DNA of 64,000 nucleotides, from assembly GCA_907163345.1 (NCBI GenBank), contig CAJQUN010000015.1, forward strand, positions 7,844,886-7,908,885, given 5' to 3'. The position numbers and the translations under genes were made by a program. Below, one piece after another: positions 34,307 to 44,008 of the stretch. A model generated the notes under the pieces. That model was not told the origin of the DNA and made no database searches. It saw only the letters and a program-made list of their open reading frames with translations. Each line of letters opens with the position of its first letter. Position 1 is the first letter of the stretch. Source of the DNA: Haberlea rhodopensis (Eukaryota; Streptophyta; Magnoliopsida; Lamiales; Gesneriaceae).

Positions 34307-35035
34307 ATATCAATATATGGATGAAGTTTCCAAATTTGCTCATAATGTTTTATTCAACTGAACTAAAGTGACTTTGTAAAATCGATAACTCCGTTACATT
34401 TATTAATTTGAGGATACGAGCCATTTTACCTCTTTTTATGTACAGAAGTTGCATTTTTCAGTGTCTTTATAAATTATACACATGAGTAAAGAAGAAGGGT
34501 AAACTCACTTAAAATCCATACATCCAAACATAATTTTAACATTCCTATCTATATTAAAGATTCTTTATTCTAACTCCCTATCATACTTCTTTTCTTTATT
34601 CCAACTCCCTACCAAACTCAAAAGTCATAAAAGATCTTACTTTAATTGCATAAAACTCCCTAATGCTTTTAGGATTTTTAAAAAAAACACCCAAAATCAC
34701 ATTTTCGAATAAACAACTCTTAATAAGGGATACGTAAATGCAGGGGCCTTAATGAACATGAGATCCTTCAGTTTCCGTCATCTTGAGAGATCTAAAGAGC
34801 ATACTTTTGCAAAGAACTCACAAGTCATGATAAATTAAGCCCTAATATTCCCTTACTATGTAAAATTAAATAACAGGCTCATCATGCTTCCGTATTACAA
34901 TAAAATTTTAACAAACTGAAATATACCATTTTGACCATAACGGCACCGGGTGAGGTGGGTTGCAAAGCCACAAGTCGAAAACTTACTGCCTCCAGTCTCC
35001 AGACTGTTTTATGAATGACTCCTCGCCATCCAACC
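34307..35035. other. Unique-looking sequence, no gene seen
   Basis: AT-rich to 34920. 34930-35040 is more balanced in base composition and could belong to a host gene or older repeat, contiguous with 38090 onward once T2 is removed. No frame is convincing. Confidence 0.4.
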
Positions 35036-35040
35036 TCAGC
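35036..35040. repeat. TSD TCAGC, left copy (T2)
   Basis: This matches 38085-38089 and fixes the ends of T2. Confidence 0.92.
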
Positions 35041-35508
35041 TGTGATACCCCCGAAATATTTATATGCATTTGCATTAATTATGTTTATGTGATATTTATG
35101 ATGTTAATTAATTTAATGTTGAATTAATTGATGGTGAAATGCTAGTCATGCGGTGGGCGTGACCTGGTAATGCATTTCAGGGTGCATGTGATGTATGTTG
35201 GGAAATTGAGTTGTGGCATGGTTTATTTGTGGTGGATAATGTTTATTTTGGGTAAAGCATGTTTAATTGGAGTTTTGGTGCATTCTTGGAAAATGCTTTT
35301 AAAATATCATGTAGGGATATTTTATACATCATGATAAATACCGGGTCATATTTTAATTAACCCACTTATACCCACTACCCATTCTTTTCACTCTCCCATC
35401 ACTCTTTATCAAACATCATTCCCAAACCCTTCCCCAAACCCACATTCACGTCTGAAACAAGGAAATGAGGAGAGGGATTTCCAAAAATCGTGGTTGCTTG
35501 ATTTCTTG

Positions 35509-35515
35509 GTGAGAT
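35509..35515 (+). promoter_or_regulatory. Candidate splice donor in T2 leader
   Basis: CTTG|GTGAGATT is close to the plant donor consensus. Paired with the acceptor at 37298-37299 it gives a 1791-nt intron, close to the 1775 nt predicted for T1, with both ends at homologous places. Confidence 0.5.
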
Positions 35516-35775
35516 TTGAAGCCTAAAAGTGGTATGAATTCCTCCTTGTTTGATTTATTATGTTTTGAGTTTGAAATGAGTTTGTATTAGGGATTTAAAA
35601 AGGGTTTGGTTTTGGGAATATGTTGTTTTAGGTTGGATTTTGGATTATGTTGTTGTTGATGGTTGTTTTAGAGTAATATGGCGTTTTGATGATGTTGGTT
35701 GGTTGTTGTTTGAAGGAAAATGGGTTGGAGGGATGAAGTGTGTTGAAAATGACGATTTTCGCGTTTACAGGTATC

Positions 35776-35985
35776 CGGGATCGATCGGTGCGTTTTCGCG
35801 ATCGATCGCGAGCATCAGGGTGCGCGGCAGAGACTTTTCGCGATCGATCGCGAGTTTACGCGATGGATCGGCGGGGTCCGCGATCGATCGGCATGTTTTC
35901 GACGATCGATCGCGTATGGTAAACTTTGGGTGTTGAGGCAGTAGCATCTCGTGATCGATCGGGGCCCATTGGCGATCGATCGCCA
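35776..35985 (+). repeat. CGATCGATCG palindrome array in T2 LTR
   Basis: Seven intact GATCGATCG cores and one GATGGATCG. The spacing differs from the other copies, so units have been gained or shuffled while the core sequence was kept. Confidence 0.92.
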
Positions 35986-36336
35986 GAAGCCAAATTATGT
36001 GTTTTTAGTTATTTTTGTGGGATTTTTGGTATCGGACTATTATTGGCTTCTAATATTGGTTTGTATGAATGTGTAGAACCATCCCAGGTGGCAACACAAC
36101 AAAGGAAGTAAAGTCACACCAAATTCCACATTTTGGAAAGGTACGTAAAGAGACGTACGGGCACCCAACGGTACATGTATTTTATATACTCATTGGAATA
36201 TGCATTGTGGATGCAAGTATATATTGAATTGTGCATTGTGGATGCAAATACATGTTGAATTATGCATTATGATTGCATATGTGTATATGAATACTTGGTG
36301 CACATCCCATGAGTCATTGTTATATTCAAGTGATGA

Positions 36337-36535
36337 TTTTAATGCTTTGCCGCTGTCACTTGAAGTGATGATAGAATACTTGCCGCTGTCATATTTTAGC
36401 GAGGAAAGAATATTTGCCGCCAAATTTTGAAGCGAGGGTATTGCTGCATGTCGCATTTGAGCGAGGTTATTCAATGCCGCTAATATGTCGAAGCGAGGGG
36501 TATTAGTGCCGCTGTCATGACAACCGAGGTGCATT
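36337..36535 (+). repeat. GCCGCT/AGCGAGG stem-loop array in T2 LTR
   Basis: Units alternate GCCGCT and AGCGAGG with short AT-rich spacers. CGCT at 36384-36387 pairs with AGCG at 36398-36401. The same alternation occurs in the interior of family B (54050-54260). Confidence 0.82.
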
Positions 36536-37086
36536 AAAATACACTGTTATAACAGATTAGGGATTGGTAGTTGGTGATAATGAAATGGTGATATGTCATG
36601 ACATTTGTGGAACCATAATATAAGCCATTGATTATACTCATGAGTTATGGTACAGGACAACAAAAAAGGGAGCGTTTAAAATGCATCGGAATACAAGAAG
36701 TGTTTTGTAATCACGTTTTATGCATTTACGCCTTATAATCTTATTATGTTGAATATGGATTATTATATGCTCATGATTTGGGGTTGTCCTTGTAGGTACA
36801 TTTTGGCATAAAAAGGGGGCTAAGGACGGGTTGAAGCGGTGAGCTTGTAAGGAGCGCTTTTGATATAGGAGGACCGGATTATTTTGTATAGTCTCTACTC
36901 TAGGAGTAGTGTAAAGCTATAGTGATTAACATTCATTTTGTTGGGAATGCAATTAATCCAATTTGGAAGTTCTTAATTTGGCATGTAATCTCAAGGCCTC
37001 AACACGTACTTTTGTACTTTGATTATACATGTTAGCTCTACTTATGCCTTTAATCCGCACGTAAGGTATTAGGGTCCTTACATTAG

Positions 37087-37098
37087 TGGTATCAGAGC
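37087..37098 (+). other. T2 primer binding site (initiator Met tRNA)
   Basis: TGGTATCAGAGC lies 4 nt after the LTR end at 37082. Confidence 0.93.
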
Positions 37099-37280
37099 AG
37101 TGGTTAGAGAACCCGGGAATGAGTGAAGGAGGGTAGCCTTAGCAACAAGTTGGCTAGATGTTTGTTTATGAGCATGTTTATGCATGTGGTGCATATTGGT
37201 GTATATATTTGTTATGCTAACATGCTTATTGTTGCTTATGTTACCTAACGGTGTAATACCTCAATTGTTTTGGTATTGTT

Positions 37281-37303
37281 GTTAACCCTTGTATCACAGC
37301 ATG
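37281..37303 (+). promoter_or_regulatory. Candidate splice acceptor at T2 gag start
   Basis: GTTAACCCTTGTATCACAG is followed by C and the gag ATG (37301-37303). AG is at 37298-37299. This shows directly how close the acceptor-like site is to the gag start. Confidence 0.55.
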
Positions 37304-37766
37304 GCGGCCATAAATTTGGGGAACCTCAATGAGGAGGTGGGCGATGTAGGAAGTGTCAATGCTAGTATTGCTCAGAGACTGAGGAACAGAGACTGAGGAA
37401 AAAGCGGAGGAATGGTTAGAAAGGATAGAGCAGATCTTTGTGTCGGCACCCTGTGTCAAAACTGCTTGGTTAAGATTGGCAGAGTTTCAACTGGCCAAGA
37501 AGTCCTCCATGTGGTGGAAGGCAACTGTGATGGAGCTGAGAGCTCAAGGAGTATTGATTGAATGGAGCTTGTTTAGGAACCGGTCTCTGAACCGATATTT
37601 TTCTGCTGCTGCTAGGCAGATGAAAGAGGATGAATTCACCAACTTGAAGCAAGGAAAGATGACCGTCTCTGACTATGCTCTACATTACTCATCACTCTTG
37701 AGGTATGTCACCCATATCGCTACCAATGGACATGCCAAGATGAGACATTTCTTAAAGGGTTTGTGA
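37301..37766 (+). pseudogene. T2 gag remnant
   Basis: It starts at ATG 37301 (first residues MAAINLGNLNEEVGDVG). About 80 nt later a deletion removes the spacer before the gag core. The core is open at 37440-37766 and shows EEWLERIEQIF just upstream, then TAWLRLAEFQLAKKSSMWW, LNRYFSAAARQMKEDEF, TVSDYALHYSSLLRYV and HAKMRHFLKGL, where a stop follows. The zinc knuckle, protease and the rest of pol are gone in the large deletion. The short repeat AGAGACTGAGGAA near 37375-37400 marks the first deletion. Confidence 0.9.
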
Positions 37767-37831
37767 CCCGAACTGTTTGATCGGGTTATCTCCAACACCC
37801 CAGTTCCTTTGATGATGCTCTCACATGATCA

Positions 37832-38084
37832 GGTGAGCTTGTAAGGAGCGCTTTTGATATAGGAGGACCGGATTATTTTATATAGTCTCTACTCTAGGAG
37901 TAGTGTAAAGCTATAGTGATTAACATACATTTTGTTGGGAATGTAATTAATCCAATTTGGAAGTTCTTAATTTGGCATGTAATCCTTAAAGCTCAAGGCC
38001 TCAACACGTACTTCTATACTCTGATTATACATGTTAGCTCTACTTATGCCTTTAATTCGCACGTAAGGTATTAGGGTCCTTACA
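37832..38084 (+). mobile_element. T2 3' LTR, truncated
   Basis: This matches 36838-37082 and ends AGGGTCCTTACA. It keeps about 9 nt (CTTAAAGCT region near 38005) that the 5' LTR lacks. The join with gag near 37818-37835 lies around a shared GAGCTTG word, which suggests microhomology. Confidence 0.9.
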
Positions 38085-38089
38085 TCAGC

Positions 38090-39302
38090 ACTTAGGCGAG
38101 GTTAGTCTGCCAGTTATCCGACTCCTTCAGAAACCGCACAACACAGCCTTAACTCGTTTCCTACCTTAGGGCATAAGGTATAATCAAGATATAAGAAAGA
38201 TTTAAAGAAATCTGGGAGATAGATGAGCAACATCCTTTATTTTATTCTGGAAATACTTATAATATCTATTACATTAAAACATCTCATTTTGGGAGGAGAC
38301 GAACTTGTTTAGCCTCTCATATAGATGAGGTTTGACTTAAGAACACATAAACTAAAACCAAACAGAACAATATTACACACGATTATAAAATAAAGAAAGA
38401 AAGAAAATATTACCAAGTTTTGAAAGTTGAAGAATTACAAAGCTTGGAGACTACAATTTTTATTCTCAGAAAACTATGAAGAATTTTCGATGTCCTTAGC
38501 TTCCTGAATGAGTGCCCAGGTACGAATCCGGACTTCAGCTTCGGATTCCAAATCTTGATAATTTGTAGGTGCGCCTGTGAGGGCACTTCAACTTTCACGT
38601 GGTCTGACAGCTTGTTTGGTTATGCCAATTTTTCTCGTGAGTGGTCCATTAATTTTTTTCGGAGTGCGTTGAACAATTACCGCACTATATTTTAATGGTC
38701 CACACCTTTTTCATTTGTCGGGGAATCTTTACATTATTGGTTTTTGTGGTCCCCGGGCTTTAGGAAAACGGGCTCTCTTGTCAGCAGGTCTGTTGTCTCT
38801 TCTTGCCTCCGATCTATCGGGTTTGGATCGGAATCCTTTCCCCAACTCTAGTTCTTTCTGCTCCGGGCATGCTTGGCAAATATGGTCTATCCATCGGCCA
38901 ACATGTGCCATGTTGCAGAATTTTCGGTAAGTTTCTTTTCCCTCTGAAATCTTGTTTTCCCAAAGAATTCTTCTTTTTGTTTCAAAGAGTTCTTCGGCAA
39001 ATCACGTTGAGGTTCCTGTCATGGAATGCAGCATGAAAGTTCCATGGCTGAATTATGAAGAACTTGAATGAGTATTTGACTTTGTCTATTTCCGTTAGAC
39101 AAACCCAAAGACATCATGCACGTCTGGTTGAAACTTCATCTTCCGTGATAGTCCCAGCCAAAATTGTATACCTTTTGGTAGCGCCTGGTTTCATCCAAAC
39201 TCCCGGATATTTTTCGGAGATATCAATTATAGATTTATCTGGGTTGATACCTCACCTGGTAATTAGTTTCTCCCAAGTACGTTGGTAATCTTGCATAGGT
39301 GA
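38090..39302. other. Unique-looking sequence between T2 and T3
   Basis: No gene is recognised. On the minus strand 39114-39296 reads as a 61-codon stretch interrupted by one TGA, containing IIDISEKYPGVWMKPGATKR and YTILAGTITEDE. This looks like former coding sequence, but I cannot name its family. The rest is AT-rich to about 38600 and more balanced beyond. Before T2 inserted, this joined 35035. Confidence 0.4.
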
Positions 39303-39862
39303 TGTAAGGCCTCTCTACCTTAACAGTGTAAAAAAATATAAATAGGGCTAACATGCATTAAAGACAGTTTATGGTTCCGGTTGTAGCCTTGAGCTAACAG
39401 GATTACAGGCCAAAAATAAAATTCCAAAAGCTAATTAATTACATTCCCAAGAATGAAAGTTGATACTATAGATTTACACTACTCCTAGAGTAGAGACTAT
39501 CCAAAATCCTGTATCCTAATTCCTTAATGCTCCTCGTAGCTCACTGCATCAACCCGGCCCACAGCCCTCCAAGTCCAAAAGGTGTACCTACAGGAACAAC
39601 TCACCATGAGCATATACATCACTATTCAACAAAATCCAAGCATAATAACATAATTAATTGCATGAGATATGTATGTATGTATGCTCCCTGATTTACCACA
39701 TTAGCACATTTTCATTGTTGTTCCTTTTTCATAAACACATGCACAAAATCATTAGTTCACAATATAATGATTGATACCACGTTCCAGTTATAACCACAAT
39801 ATTCCACATTAATCACTAGAAATGTGACTGTTCCGGTCCTGTTACAACAGCGAAATTTTAGG

Positions 39863-40015
39863 ACCCCTCGCTTCGACATATAGCGGCATCATATGATATC
39901 CCTCGCTTCGACAATGACAACGGCATGTACATCGCTTCGACATGACAGCGGCAAATATCATATTACCATCGCTTCATATGACAGCGCAAGTACCTCCCTC
40001 GCTCGTATATAACAA
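39863..40015 (-). repeat. CGCTTCGACA/AGCGGC stem-loop array in T3 LTR
   Basis: Units such as CCTCGCTTCGACATATAGCGG recur about five times, with CGCT/AGCG arms and variable loops. Confidence 0.82.
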
Positions 40016-40137
40016 CTACCGGAACAATCAAACATTTCCAACCACTTATATATAAACACAACACTTGAGTCCACAATCATAATGCAACACCATTATCTCA
40101 ATATATATCAACACATTTCGTAATCCACACTTGTCCA

Positions 40138-40139
<2 letters not shown>

Positions 40140-40191
<52 letters not shown>
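40140..40191. repeat. (TA)26 microsatellite
   Basis: An uninterrupted TA run of about 52 bp in the T3 LTR. The other Tekay LTRs have short TATATA words in the same place, so it grew within this copy. Confidence 0.95.
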
Positions 40192-40193
<2 letters not shown>

Positions 40194-40402
40194 AAAAGCG
40201 TAAGAACACATTTTACCGTCCGATGCCCGTACGTCTCACTACGAACCTTAGTCTCAAAAGTGGAGAAGTTGAAGAACTTTATCTCCTTGAAGTTGTTGGT
40301 ACTTGGGATGGTTCTACACAACCATATAAATCAATATTAGAAGCCAATTATAGTCCAATATCAAAATTCCACAAAAGACACCAAAAACACAAATTTTGGT
40401 GT

Positions 40403-40614
40403 CTCGCGATCGATCGCCATCAAGCCCCGATCGATCGCGAGACTACACTGCCAGAGCCAACGAAAAATTCCAATCCGTGATCGATCGCTGAGTTTGTGCC
40501 CATCGATCGCGGCTTCGCCGATCGATCACGCCAAACTCGTGATCGATCGCGGAAGCTTACTGGTGCCTCCCCTGGTGCTCGCGATCGATCGGGAGAATGT
40601 CCCGATCGATCGCG
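40403..40614 (-). repeat. CGATCGATCG palindrome array in T3 LTR
   Basis: Six intact cores and two decayed ones (CATCGATCG, GATCGATCAC). Confidence 0.92.
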
Positions 40615-41361
40615 GAAGTCTGAACTCGCGATTTTTGGGCACTATTCACACTTCTTCCTCCCCAATCCAAACCAACTCAAAAAACCAATAAACCAACAAT
40701 ACCAAAACACCATAAAACTTCAAAACACACTTCAATACTACCAAAAATTCAACACCCAACCAAAAATAATACCAACCAATAACAAACCCATTTCCAAATC
40801 AACCTAAACCATATCAAAACTAAACCAAACACCATAAAAATACCAAGGAGGTATCCATACCTCTTGGGGACTCAAAATCTCACAATAAATCCCACAAATC
40901 AAGTTTTTGCAAGGATTTCGCCTCTCCTTGAAGCCAAAAATAAAAAATGGAAGGGAAAGTAGGGTTGGAGAGTGAGTTGGGGATTTGATAAAGTAATTGG
41001 TAAAGTGGGGTAATAAGGGGTTGTGGGGGGAGTTAAATTAAAATTGAACCCCAACAATTACCATGATGTATAAAACATCCCAACATGATATTTTAAAAGC
41101 ATTTTACCAAAATGCACCAAAACTCCAATTAAAACCATGCTTCACCAAATAATCATTAACCAACATATTTAACCCATGAAAACACCCAATTACCCACATG
41201 CATAACATGCACCCTGAAACGTTCTACCGGGTCACGCCTACCATGTGACTAAGCATTTCACCAAGATAATTAATTCCAACACATATATTAATTATCACCA
41301 TAGTTAATCACATAAACATAATTAATGCCCAAATGCATATAATTATTTCGGGGGTATCACA

Positions 41362-41397
41362 ATACTCCCCTACTTACAAGATTTCCACCTCGAAATT
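41362..41397 (-). other. Polypurine region of T3
   Basis: The minus strand reads AATTTCGAGGTGGAAATC and then TTGTAAGTAGGGGAGTAT next to the LTR. Confidence 0.78.
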
Positions 41398-41431
41398 GCA
41401 TGCACTTACCCAAAACGAAACTAAACATAAA

Positions 41432-42174
41432 TCACATACCAGAAAATAGTTCCGGGTAATGCTGCACCATATGCTGCTCCGTCTCCCACGTGGCCTCCTC
41501 GACACCCCTATGATCCCACTGAACCTTTACCATCGGTATAACCTTGCTCCGAAGTCTGCGATCCTCTCGACCCAGAATTCTAATCGGTCGTTCCACGTAG
41601 GACACATCTGAACCCAACTGAACCTCTGAGGGCTGTAAAACATGAGACGGATCTGGCTCATACTTTCGCAACATAGAGACATGGAAAACGTCATGTATAC
41701 CAGACAATGACGGCGGTAGAGCCAAACGGTAAGCCAAAGTACCGATGCGCTGCAATATCTCATATGTCCCAACATACCTCGGAGACAACTTCCTGTGCAT
41801 ACCAAAACAAACAACACCTCTGAAAGGTGAGATCTTCAAAAAGACCTTATCTCCCACTTGGAATTCCAACGGCCGCCGCCGTTTATTAGCGTAGGCTGCT
41901 TGCCTATCCTAAGCCGCTTTCATTTTTTGACGGATCACTTTGATTTTCTCTTCCATTTCTCGAATCAAATCCGGTCCCCCGACCGTCTTACTAGTCAAGT
42001 CCTCCCAGTACAACGGTGACCTACAACGTCGACCGTAAAGAGCTTCGAATGGAGCCATCTGAATGCTCGCCTGATAGCTATTATTATAAGAGAACTCTAC
42101 TAGTGGCACTGAATCTTACCACGGAGTATCAAACTCCAATACACATGCCCTCAACATATCTTGAGCGTCTGTAT
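41432..42174 (-). pseudogene. T3 integrase C-terminal half, cut by T4
   Basis: The downstream part of integrase: 41909-42109 (VEFSYNNSYQASIQMAPFEA, REMEEKIKVIRQKMKAA), an in-frame stop near 41908, then 41432-41869 with GMHRKLSPRYVGTYEILQR, the ERPIRILGREDRRLRSKVIP block and the chromodomain-like tail GVEEATWETEQHMVQHYPEL to a normal-looking end FSGM. This is the only complete Tekay tail in T3. The frame is cut at 42174 by T4; the upstream half is at 59534-60364. Confidence 0.9.
42008..42174 (-). repeat. 167-bp repeat flanking T4, left copy
   Basis: This T3 integrase segment recurs at 59534-59701 on the other side of T4 with about three substitutions and a one-base deletion. A normal insertion would leave only 5 bp repeated. 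Confidence 0.9.
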
Positions 42175-42483
42175 TGTAAGGACCCTAATCCTTAAGTGCG
42201 GATCAAAGGCATAAATAGAGCTAATATACATGATCAGAGTGAATTAATCGTGTTGAGTCTATGAGCTTTAAGAATTACATGCCAAAATGAGGACTATCAA
42301 TGGATTAATTACATTCCCATGCATTTCAAAACGCTTCCAGTTTGGTTGTCCCTGCACCATAACTCATGAGTATAATCAATAGATTATTTTTAATGGTCTA
42401 GACATGTCATGACACAATACCATCTCTTCAATATCAAATACCGGTCACCATTCCCTAGTCTGTCCATCACAATGTATTTTAAT

Positions 42484-42660
42484 GCCCCTCGCTTATTTAC
42501 ATATAGGCGGCATAGCATAACCTCGCTTCAATGGACAAGCGGTACTCCCACCCCTCGCCTCACATTGAGCGGCAAATATCCTTTCCTCGCCCTATATGAT
42601 AACCACGCTCAAATGTGACATGCGGCGCTCCCACCCCTCGCTTCACATTTAGCGGAACCA
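42484..42660 (-). repeat. CGCT/AGCG stem-loop array in T4 3' LTR
   Basis: The same repeat type as 20577-20760; units include CCTCGCTTCACATTTAGCGG. Confidence 0.82.
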
Positions 42661-43028
42661 AAAAAAATAGCGGCAAGCATTAAAATCATCAAGGGATGAC
42701 CACGACTCATGGGATGTGCACCAATAATCATATGCATCTACAATCATCATGCATAATTCAACATGTATTTGCATCCACAATGCATAATCACATATATACT
42801 CGCATCCACAATGCATAAATAATGAGTATATTAGATACATGTACCGTTGGGTGCCCGTACGTCCTCTACGTACCTTTCCAAAATGTAGGATGTGGTAGGA
42901 CTTCAATTCCTTGGCTGTGTCGCCACCTGGGATGGTTCTACACATTCACACAAATCAATATTAGAACCCAATAATAGTCCAATACCAAAAATCTCACAAA
43001 AATATCCAAAAACACCCAATTTGGTGTC

Positions 43029-43220
43029 TCGCGATCGATCGCCATACAGCCCCGATCGATCGCGAGACCACACTGCCTCGAGCAACAAAAATTTACAATC
43101 CGCGATCGATCGCTGAGTTTGCGCCGATCGATCGCGCCAAACTCGCGATCGATCGCTGAAGGCCACTGCCTCCAGCCCTTGCAGCTCGCGATCGATCGCT
43201 GGAGGCGCCGATCGATCGTC
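43029..43220 (-). repeat. CGATCGATCG palindrome array in T4 3' LTR
   Basis: Seven intact cores in about 190 bp. Confidence 0.93.
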
Positions 43221-43972
43221 GAGTCTTGCACATGCGATTTTCGGGCACTATTCACCCTTCTCCTTCCCAAACTCAAACAACCTCAAATAATCAAACATCC
43301 ACCATACCAAATCACTACAAATCTTCAATAAACAACATCATACAACCATAAATCTAACACTCACCCAAAAATAACACCAACTCATACAAACCCATTTTAA
43401 AACCCTTCAAAATCATACCAAACTCAATTAAAATACTTCAAAACCAACAATGAGGTATCCATACCTCTTGGGGATCTCAAATCTCCCAATAAACTCCACA
43501 AAACAAGATTTTTGGAAGGGTTTCTCTCTACCCTTGAGCACAAAAACGAAAATGGACAAAGGAAGGGTTTGGGAGGTGTTATTTGGGAAAGTTGAAAAGT
43601 GATAGTGAAATGTATGGTGGGGGGTTTGGGGTAATAAAGTGGGTTAATTAATTAAAATGCATTCCACAATCCCATGGTGTATAAAACACCCCAACATGAT
43701 ATTTTTAAAAGCATTAATCCAAAATGCACCAAATAATCAATTAAACTCATGATTTCCAATTAATTGCTACCCATGGCAAATAAATCATGCTAATAACCAT
43801 TTTCCAAACATGCACAACATGCACCCTGAAATGCCCTCCCGGGTCACTCTATCATGTGACTAAGCATTTCCATAAGATTAATAAATCCAACACATAATTA
43901 ATTACCACCATAATTAATCATATAAACACAATTAATGCTCAAATTGCAATTAATCATTTCGGGGATATCACA

Positions 43973-44008
43973 ATACTCCCATACTTATAAGATTTCGTCC
44001 TCGAAATC
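43973..44008 (-). other. Polypurine region of T4
   Basis: The minus strand reads GATTTCGAGGACGAAATC and then TTATAAGTATGGGAGTAT next to the 3' LTR. Confidence 0.8.

Larger units (their letters stand above)
35041..37082 (+). mobile_element. T2 5' LTR
   Basis: 2042 bp from TGTGATACCCCC to AGGGTCCTTACA. In order: donor-like CTTG|GTGAGA (GT at 35509-35510), the CGATCGATCG array (35776-35985), GACGTACGGG (about 36150), stem-loop repeats (36337-36535), the ACAGGACAAC module (36651), and GGGGTTGTCCTTGTAGG (about 36780). It is the clearest plus-strand example of a Tekay LTR in the window. Confidence 0.92.
35041..38084 (+). mobile_element. T2: Tekay-type element with a large internal deletion
   Basis: A 3044-bp plus-strand element: a full 5' LTR (35041-37082), a primer binding site, a gag remnant and only the last 253 bp of the 3' LTR (37832-38084). 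Its outer ends and TSD (TCAGC) are intact, so it inserted whole and later lost about 6 kb from mid-gag into the 3' LTR. Confidence 0.93.
39303..41361 (-). mobile_element. T3 3' LTR (Tekay-type, minus strand)
   Basis: 2059 bp from TGTAAGGCCTC to GGGGTATCACA. It holds the stem-loop array (39863-40015), a (TA)n microsatellite (40140-40191), the CGATCGATCG array (40403-40614), and a perfect stem-loop GAGGTATCCATACCTC (about 40849-40864) over a donor-like AG|GTATGG. The left flank is GGTGA; the partner lies beyond the window, so the TSD is untested. It is more diverged from T1 and T4 than they are from each other. Confidence 0.9.
42175..43972 (-). mobile_element. T4 3' LTR, internally deleted
   Basis: 1798 bp. 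Relative to the 5' LTR it lacks about 246 bp at 42317, where ATTACATTCCC joins CATGCATTTC. A short TCCC word lies at both ends of the missing part. The stem-loop array (42484-42660) and palindrome array (43029-43220, seven cores) remain. The U5-side modules removed include the GGGGGTTGTCC motif. Confidence 0.92.
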
